NCBI GenBank assembly: GCA_025928535.1
Contig: JAICJJ010000103.1
Span: forward strand, 1-7,987
Direction of reading: 5' to 3'
DNA: 7,987 nucleotides
Source of the DNA: Thermomicrobiales bacterium
GTDB taxonomy: Bacteria > Chloroflexota > Chloroflexia > Thermomicrobiales > UBA6265
A model generated the notes under the pieces. It was given only the letters and a program-made list of their open reading frames with translations. It was not told the DNA's origin and made no database searches. The position numbers and the translations under genes were made by a program. Shown here piece after piece: positions 1 through 4,725 of the stretch. Positions within the stretch are counted from its first letter, which is position 1; each line of letters opens with the position of its first letter.

Positions 1-2618
1 AGGCGTTCGAGCGGCAAACGGGGCTGGCGGACGTGGTCGGCAAGACGGTCCGCGAACTGATGCCGGCGGTCGAAGAGTACTGGGTCGAGATTTATCGACG
101 CGTCACCCAGACCGGCGAGGCGGTGCGCACCGAAAACTACGTGCGGGACCTGGATCGCTGGTACAACGTGCACTTTTCATGCGTCGGCGGCGAAGGCAGC
201 CGGCTGGTCGCGGTCGTCTTCGACGACGTCTCGGCGCGCAAGCGGGCCGAGTTGGCGCTGCGGGCGAGCCAGGAGCGCCAGGCGTTCCTGCTGCGGCTCA
301 GCGACGCGCTGCGACCGCTCACCGATCCCATTGCGATCCAGGAGACCGCCAGCCGGTTGACGAGCGAGCACCTCGATGTCGGCCGCGTCATCTATGCCGA
401 AATCCGGCACGAGCCAGACCTGACGGTGGTTGTCGAGCGCGACTGGCCGCGGCGAGGCCTTCCCTCGGTTGTCGGACGGTATCGCATGGACGACTTCGGA
501 ACGTTCCTGGCCGAGGAATTCGCCGCCGGCCGCGCCGTGATCGTCGCGGACGCCGCCAACGATCCTCGGATTTCGCCGATCGACTGCGCCAATTGGAATG
601 CGGTCGGCGTGGCGGCGGCATGCGCAACTCCGCTGATGAAGGCGGAGCGCTTCGTCGCCTACCTCGCCGCTCAGGATGATCGGCCGCGTCCCTGGATGGA
701 GGAGGAGGTCGCGCTTCTCCTCGAGGTGGCCGAGCGGATCTGGGCCGCGGTGGAGCGCGCCCGCGCCGAGGCGGCCCTGCGCGAGAGCGAGCGCCGGATG
801 CGGCGGACGCTGTCGGTGCCGAAAGTCGGCGTGCTGTATTTCGACCTCGCCGGCCACATGCATGAGGTGAACGCGGCCTTTCAGCAGATGAGCGGCTACA
901 CCACCGAGGAACTGCGCGCGACGACGCACTGGGACCGGCTGACCGCGCCGGAGTTTCACACCCTCACCGCGCAGCGGGCGCGCGACCTCGCCGAGCGAGG
1001 CGAGACGCCGCCGTACGAAAAGCAGATGATCCGCAAGGACGGCACACGCTGGTGGGGCCTCTTCACGCCGACGCGGCTGAGCGGGAGCGGACCGGCGTCA
1101 GAATGCGTGGAATTCGTCATCGACATCACGGAGACCAAGTGCGCGCAGGACGCGCTGCGTGAGAGCGAAGCGCGCTTCCGGGCGCTGGCCGAGACCGCGC
1201 CGCTCGGGGTCGGCGTGAGCTCGGCGGACGGCACGATCGTCTACACCAATCACGCGTACGCGACGATCCTCGGTTATGAGGATGGGGAGTTGGTGGGCCA
1301 GCCGACCACCGCCGTCTACGCCGGCCCGGCTGACCGCGCAGCCCGGCCAGCCGACCTGCCGGAGCAGGGCCCGCTCCGGGATCACGAGGTCCGCTTACGG
1401 CGCAAAGACGGCAGTCCCGTATGGGTCTCGATCAACGTGGCCCCAATCGAGTTCGACAGTCAGCAGGCGATCATCGGCGTCGTCCAGGACGTGACCGAAC
1501 GCAAGCGCGCCGAGGCGGCCCTGCGGGCGAGCGAGGAACGGTATCGGACGCTCTTCGAATCGATCGACGAAGGATTCTGCCTGATCGAACCCGTGCTCGA
1601 CGACGGAGCGATCCAGGCCCTCGTCTTTCGCGACGTCAACCCGACCTTCGAGCGGCATACGGGTCTGTCGAACGTCATCGGCAAGACGGTGGGCGAGGTG
1701 TTGCCGTCGTTCGAGGCGTACTGGATCGAGCGATGCCAACACGTGCTGCGGACCGGGGAGGCGGTCCGCGAGGAAAACTACGTGCGCGACGTCGATCGCT
1801 GGTTCAACGCGCACTTCTCGCGTGTCGGCGGGACGGATAGCCGGTTCGTGACGGTCGTCTTCGACGACGTCACCGAGCGCAGACGGATCGAAGGGGCCCT
1901 GCGCGACAGCGAGGCGTCGCTGCAGCGGCGGGTTGCTGCGGCCACGGCCGCACTGCGGACCCTCTCGCGCCGGCTGCTGCAGGTGCAGGAAGACGAGCGC
2001 CGCTTTCTCGCGCGCGAACTGCACGACGAGATCGGGCAGGTCCTGACGGGACTCGGGTTCCAACTCGCCGCCGCGGCGGCGACGAACGAGACGGCGCTGG
2101 CCGACGTCCAGGCCACGGTGCAGGCGTTGACCGAGCATGTGCGGCAATTGTCGATGGATCTGCGCCCGGCGGTCCTCGATCGTTTCGGCTTGCTGGCGGC
2201 CCTGCAGTGGCAGATCGAACGCTACCAGCAGCGCACCGGGATCGCCGTCGACTTGCGCCACGCCGGCCTCGATCGCCGCTTTCCGCCCGAAGTCGAAATC
2301 GGCGCCTTCCGGATCGTCCAGGAAGCGCTGACCAATGTCGCCCGGCACGCCCACGTCGACCGCGCGTCGGTCCAGCTCTTCGCCGACGACCGTGACTTGA
2401 CGGTGGTCGTGCGGGACCAGGGCCAGGGCTTCGACCTGGCCCAGGAGCCGACGACCAGCGGCCTCGGCGGCATGCGCGAGCGGGTCGAACTGCTTGGCGG
2501 GACGCTCGCGATCGAGTCCACGCCGGGCGACGGGACCGCCGTCACCGCCGAGATTCCCCTCGACCGGCAGGCGGAACTGACCGCGGACGACGCGCCCGGG
2601 CCGGAGGCAGCCCCATGA
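1..2618 (+). CDS. Multi-sensor histidine kinase (PAS-GAF-PAS-PAS-PAS-HisKA_3-HATPase), 5' partial
   Basis: Sensor kinase of the NarX/DesK class (HisKA_3) that autophosphorylates a histidine and should phosphorylate the adjacent regulator. The open frame runs in from the left edge (first full codon at base 3, reading AFERQTGL), so the GTG at 33 is internal and the true start lies outside. Numbering from GTG 33: end of a PAS domain 1-70; GAF about 83-242; PAS about 255-370; PAS about 380-492; PAS about 503-618; coiled region 625-650; dimerisation/phosphoacceptor motif ARELHDEIGQ with H664; the LRP motif at 710-712; HATPase with N box EALTNVARHA (N768), G1 DQGQGF (D795) and G2 GLGGMRER (810-817). 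All catalytic motifs look intact. No membrane segment is seen in the visible part, so it probably senses cytoplasmic signals through PAS/GAF ligands, which cannot be named. The first and last PAS domains are near-duplicates. The stop overlaps the next start (ATGA, 2615-2618), so the two are probably translationally coupled. Confidence 0.93.
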   Translation, partial: AFERQTGLADVVGKTVRELMPAVEEYWVEIYRRVTQTGEAVRTENYVRDLDRWYNVHFSCVGGEGSRLVAVVFDDVSARKRAELALRASQERQAFLLRLSDALRPLTDPIAIQETASRLTSEHLDVGRVIYAEIRHEPDLTVVVERDWPRRGLPSVVGRYRMDDFGTFLAEEFAAGRAVIVADAANDPRISPIDCANWNAVGVAAACATPLMKAERFVAYLAAQDDRPRPWMEEEVALLLEVAERIWAAVERARAEAALRESERRMRRTLSVPKVGVLYFDLAGHMHEVNAAFQQMSGYTTEELRATTHWDRLTAPEFHTLTAQRARDLAERGETPPYEKQMIRKDGTRWWGLFTPTRLSGSGPASECVEFVIDITETKCAQDALRESEARFRALAETAPLGVGVSSADGTIVYTNHAYATILGYEDGELVGQPTTAVYAGPADRAARPADLPEQGPLRDHEVRLRRKDGSPVWVSINVAPIEFDSQQAIIGVVQDVTERKRAEAALRASEERYRTLFESIDEGFCLIEPVLDDGAIQALVFRDVNPTFERHTGLSNVIGKTVGEVLPSFEAYWIERCQHVLRTGEAVREENYVRDVDRWFNAHFSRVGGTDSRFVTVVFDDVTERRRIEGALRDSEASLQRRVAAATAALRTLSRRLLQVQEDERRFLARELHDEIGQVLTGLGFQLAAAAATNETALADVQATVQALTEHVRQLSMDLRPAVLDRFGLLAALQWQIERYQQRTGIAVDLRHAGLDRRFPPEVEIGAFRIVQEALTNVARHAHVDRASVQLFADDRDLTVVVRDQGQGFDLAQEPTTSGLGGMRERVELLGGTLAIESTPGDGTAVTAEIPLDRQAELTADDAPGPEAAP

Positions 2619-3271
2619 TCACCGCGGTGCTCGCCGACGACCACCCGATCGTGCGGCAAGGCTTGCGCGCGCTGCTGGAAGGGGAGGGGCGCTGTCGGGT
2701 CATCGGCGAAGCCGCCGATGGGCTGACCGCGTTCGACCTGATCGCGCGGCTGCGGCCGGACGTCGCGATCCTCGACGTCCAGATGCCCGATCTCGGCGGG
2801 CTCGAAGTGGCGCGGCGCGCCCACGAGACCTATCCGGAGACGCGGGTCGTCATCTTGTCGATGCACGCCGACGAGCCGTTCGTGCTGGAAGCGCTGCGTC
2901 ACGGCGTCGCCGCCTACGTGCTCAAAGGGGAGGCGACGACCGATCTGCTGGCCGCGGTCCAGGCGGCCCTGGCCGGACGGCGCTTTCTGAGCGCGCCCCT
3001 GAACGAACGCGCCATCGACGCCTACGCCCGGCGCGTCGAAACGAGCGGCCAACCGCTCGATCGCTATGAACTGCTGACCAACCGGGAGCGCGAGGTGCTG
3101 CAACTGGCGGCGCAGGGACTCGGCAACGCCGAGATCGGCGCCCGCCTGGCGATCAGCCCGCGCACCGCCGAAACCCACCGCGCCAACCTGCTCCGCAAAC
3201 TCGGCCTCGCCAGCCAGACCGATCTGGTCCGCTTCGCGGTCGGCCGCGGCTTGCTGTCGCCCGACGGCTGA
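2615..3271 (+). CDS. NarL/FixJ-family response regulator (receiver + LuxR-type HTH)
   Basis: DNA-binding response regulator of 218 aa, a normal length for the family, and the likely partner of the kinase it overlaps by 4 bp. The receiver covers about 1-118, with acidic residues D8/D9, phosphoacceptor D54 in AILDVQMPD, switch residue S82 and conserved K104. A linker leads to a C-terminal GerE/LuxR-type helix-turn-helix at about 153-212 (LTNREREVLQLAAQGLGNAE followed by IGARLAISPRTAETHRANLL). The ATG at 2615 is supported by GGAGG at 2603-2607, 7 nt upstream and inside the kinase gene. Phosphorylation at D54 would be expected to promote dimerisation and promoter binding. The regulated genes cannot be read from this window; the genes downstream lie beyond a possible terminator. 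The family assignment and pairing are strong; the target is unknown. Confidence 0.96.
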   Translation: MITAVLADDHPIVRQGLRALLEGEGRCRVIGEAADGLTAFDLIARLRPDVAILDVQMPDLGGLEVARRAHETYPETRVVILSMHADEPFVLEALRHGVAAYVLKGEATTDLLAAVQAALAGRRFLSAPLNERAIDAYARRVETSGQPLDRYELLTNREREVLQLAAQGLGNAEIGARLAISPRTAETHRANLLRKLGLASQTDLVRFAVGRGLLSPDG

Positions 3272-3279
3272 ACGACCCG

Positions 3280-3309
3280 GGCGCGCACTGGCTGCGCGTC
3301 AACGTTTTT
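3280..3309 (+). terminator. Possible weak intrinsic terminator after the response regulator gene
   Basis: Starting 9 nt after the regulator stop codon, CGCGCA (3282-3287) and TGCGCG (3293-3298) pair around a 5-nt loop. A G-U and a G-C pair (3281/3299, 3280/3300) extend the stem to 8 bp. A run of five T follows at 3305-3309, but four bases (AACG) intervene, so the T tract is offset from the stem. It is plausible as a leaky Rho-independent terminator; it could also be a chance hairpin in GC-rich DNA. Confidence 0.35.
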
Positions 3310-3335
3310 CGCAGGGCGCCGCGCGTCGCCCTCCG

Positions 3336-3413
3336 GTCATCCTGAGCCGCCGCGAAGGATCTCGTCGTCCGGTGGATCGAACCAACGAGATGCTTCGACA
3401 AGCTCAGCATGAC
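3336..3413. repeat. REP-like intergenic inverted repeat (GTCATnCTGAGC type)
   Basis: Two arms, 3336-3365 and 3385-3413, are imperfect inverted copies around a 19-nt spacer. Both begin (each on its own strand) with GTCATnCTGAGC, contain CGAAGnATCT and end CTCGT; they differ at single bases plus a short mismatched centre (CCGCCG versus TTG-T). This layout matches my recollection of a short palindromic intergenic element that recurs in many bacterial genomes and gives spurious peptides such as LSLSK and RSFAAAQDD when translated; the minus strand here indeed reads VMLSLSKHL and RSFAAAQDD. Recurrence elsewhere in this genome cannot be checked from one window. No T tract follows, so it is not a classic terminator. 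Confidence 0.7.
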
Positions 3414-3456
3414 GGGTGGCATCGGCGCTGCAAAACATTGAACCGCACCCGCGCGC

Positions 3457-3484
3457 TTGCGTCTACGGGCGCCGCGGCGACAAT
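3457..3484 (+). promoter_or_regulatory. Weak sigma70-like promoter candidate upstream of the XRE gene
   Basis: TTGCGT (3457-3462) and GACAAT (3479-3484) are separated by 16 bp. They match the TTGACA/TATAAT consensus at 3 of 6 and 4 of 6 positions. This is the best pair I found by eye between the inverted repeat and the XRE start, and it would leave an 80-nt leader. The match is weak and could be chance. Confidence 0.18.
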
Positions 3485-3541
3485 TCACGTAGCCGGCCGG
3501 ATGGTCGGCGCGCGTTTCGTCGCCTACCCTTGGGACAGGAG

Positions 3542-3557
3542 GCCGCCGCGCGGCGGC
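3542..3557. promoter_or_regulatory. Perfect 16-bp palindrome next to the XRE ribosome-binding site
   Basis: GCCGCCGCGCGGCGGC is a perfect palindrome ending one base before the GGAGG (3559-3563) that serves the XRE gene start at 3571. A second AGGAGG (3537-3542) touches its left edge. XRE-family regulators often bind palindromes in their own promoter regions, so this could be an autoregulatory operator. In RNA it could instead form a compact hairpin beside the ribosome-binding site. The repeat is built of simple GCC/CGG units in a GC-rich genome, so chance is a real alternative. Confidence 0.35.
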
Positions 3558-3570
3558 TGGAGGCTGTCCG

Positions 3571-4077
3571 ATGGCGACGCAACGACGATCGCTGGGCATG
3601 GTCATTCGCGACCGGCGTTTGGCTCTGGGATGGTCGCAGGAGGAGTTGGCGACGCGGGCCAGCGCGTTGGGCGGCGCCTTGCGCCAATCGGACATCTCGC
3701 GCATGGAACGCGGGAAAATCGGGTTGCCACGCTATGACCGGCTCGTCGATCTGGCCGATGCGCTCGCGCTCCCGGTCGGCGAATTGCTGACGCAGGCGGG
3801 CTGGAACGGCGCCGATCGGCTCATCGGCTCCAGTTCCTCATGGCTCGACGTCGCGGGGGAACCGGCGGCGCTCGCGCCGGAGCCGGAGCCAGCGGCGAGC
3901 CGCCCAGGTCGCCCGACCGAGCGTGATCCTCGATTGTGGGAGGCGATCACGCAAGCGCAGCAGACCCGGAACCGAACGCGCGAACTCCTCCAGCGTTGTT
4001 CGGAAACCTGGCGCCTCGCCAACCAGCCGCTCCAGGTCGCGCCGCCATCGACCGAGTTCGAGAGCGGACCAGCGTGA
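3571..4077 (+). CDS. XRE/Cro-C1-family transcriptional regulator with helical C-terminal extension
   Basis: Protein of 168 aa. An XRE/Cro-C1 helix-turn-helix occupies about residues 7-74: the first helix carries LGMVIRDRRLALGWSQ, helix 2 SQEELATRA (22-30) and recognition region RQSDISRMERGK (38-49), then DRLVDLADALALPVGELL, the usual five-helix pattern. A Pro/Ala/Glu linker (about 95-118) leads to a charged helical segment (about 119-152), which may dimerise or bind a partner such as the following small protein. ATG 3571 is supported by GGAGG at 3559-3563 with 7-nt spacing. A perfect palindrome sits directly upstream and may be its operator. The stop overlaps the next start (GTGA, 4074-4077). 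No metallopeptidase, cupin or toxin domain is seen. The DNA-binding assignment is strong; targets and the role of the tail are unknown. Confidence 0.9.
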   Translation: MATQRRSLGMVIRDRRLALGWSQEELATRASALGGALRQSDISRMERGKIGLPRYDRLVDLADALALPVGELLTQAGWNGADRLIGSSSSWLDVAGEPAALAPEPEPAASRPGRPTERDPRLWEAITQAQQTRNRTRELLQRCSETWRLANQPLQVAPPSTEFESGPA

Positions 4078-4307
4078 TAACCGATCGACCGGCGGTCGCC
4101 CCCTCCGCCGATGGACAACCGCCCGCGCCGCTCCATCGCGCAATCGACCTCCTCACCGGCGCGCTGCTCGAGACGCAGATGCTGGCGCGGCGCGCGGACG
4201 AAGGAACCATGCCGCCCGATCGCCTCGCCGACGATCTGCGCCGTCTCGAGCGCACGCTGCATGAACTTGGCGATTGCCTGCTTCAGGTTCGGGACGGCGA
4301 GGCATAA
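4074..4307 (+). CDS. Small helical protein of unknown function, coupled to the XRE gene
   Basis: A 77-aa protein not matched to any family I recognise. I chose GTG 4074, which overlaps the XRE stop by 4 bp (GTGA), the layout expected for translational coupling; the same frame is open further upstream to 3936, but that part lies inside the XRE coding sequence. The first 18 residues are Pro/Ala-rich and probably disordered. The rest looks like two amphipathic helices (about 20-40, LHRAIDLLTGALLETQMLAR, and about 48-73, PDRLADDLRRLERTLHELGD) separated by a Gly/Pro turn, consistent with a helical hairpin or coiled coil. There is one Cys (C68) and no signal peptide or membrane segment. Position suggests a partner or modulator of the XRE protein or of the next receiver; an antitoxin-like role is possible but unsupported. 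Existence is likely from the overlap and frame; function is unknown. Confidence 0.72.
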   Translation: MITDRPAVAPSADGQPPAPLHRAIDLLTGALLETQMLARRADEGTMPPDRLADDLRRLERTLHELGDCLLQVRDGEA

Positions 4308-4373
4308 CCGCGCGGCGCCGAACCTGCGCTCTCGGACCGCCAGATCGCGCGTGGCCGATTGGGCGGGATGCGC

Positions 4374-4721
4374 ATGTCGGCTTCCATTCTTGTTGTTGAT
4401 GACGAACCTGGCATCCGCGAAATCGTGGCGACGCTTCTGATGGAGGCACGGTTCGACGTGCGCGCGGCCGCCGACGGTCGGGCGGCGCTGGCGCTGCATC
4501 AGGACAAACCGGCCGATCTCATCGTTTCCGACGTGATGATGCCGCGGCTCGACGGATATGGACTCGTCGCCGTCTTGCGCCAGCGCGGCGATCGGACGCC
4601 GGTGATCCTGCTCAGCGCGGCCGGACGACCGGCCGGCGGCAACCGCGTCTACGCCTTGGGCAAGCCGTTCGATCTCGACGTCTTGATGGCGCTGGTCGCC
4701 CGCGCGCTCGCCGTCGCCTGA
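4374..4721 (+). CDS. Single-domain (CheY-like) response regulator
   Basis: A stand-alone receiver of 115 aa from ATG 4374, with no output domain. Acidic pocket D9/D10 (SILVVDDEPG), phosphoacceptor D53 (LIVSDVMMPRLDGYG), switch S81 (VILLSAAGRP) and K97 (GKPFD) are all present, so phosphorylation chemistry should be intact. S81 to K97 spans 16 residues, against 22 for T87-K109 in E. coli CheY, so the beta4-alpha4 region is unusually short. TTG 4359 and ATG 4368 are alternative in-frame starts; I prefer 4374 because GGGCGGG (4361-4367) lies 6 nt upstream and the sequence then begins directly at beta1. It is 66 nt after the 77-aa gene on the same strand, possibly in one operon with it. It probably acts through protein contacts; its kinase is not identified (the kinase at the left of this window is one candidate). 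Confidence 0.92.
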   Translation: MSASILVVDDEPGIREIVATLLMEARFDVRAAADGRAALALHQDKPADLIVSDVMMPRLDGYGLVAVLRQRGDRTPVILLSAAGRPAGGNRVYALGKPFDLDVLMALVARALAVA

Positions 4722-4725
4722 GCGA

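Noticed and set aside
33..35. GTG at 33 as the start of the histidine kinase
   Set aside because: The frame is open back to the window edge and the upstream residues (AFERQTGLADV) align with the duplicate PAS domain (TFERHTGLSNV), so the gene starts further left.
177..3178. Long minus-strand frames opposite the kinase and response regulator genes (177-959, 1395-2354, 2222-3178)
   Set aside because: They lie antisense to genes with complete motif sets, show no domains of their own, and are expected in DNA of this base composition.
3153..3704. 183-codon minus-strand frame across the intergenic region
   Set aside because: It overlaps two real genes, and its middle (VMLSLSKHL, RSFAAAQDD) is the known kind of artefact made by translating the inverted repeat.
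3372..3790. Plus-strand frames of 121 and 124 codons starting in the intergenic region
   Set aside because: Both run out of phase into the XRE coding sequence, begin inside or beside the inverted repeat and have no recognisable domain.
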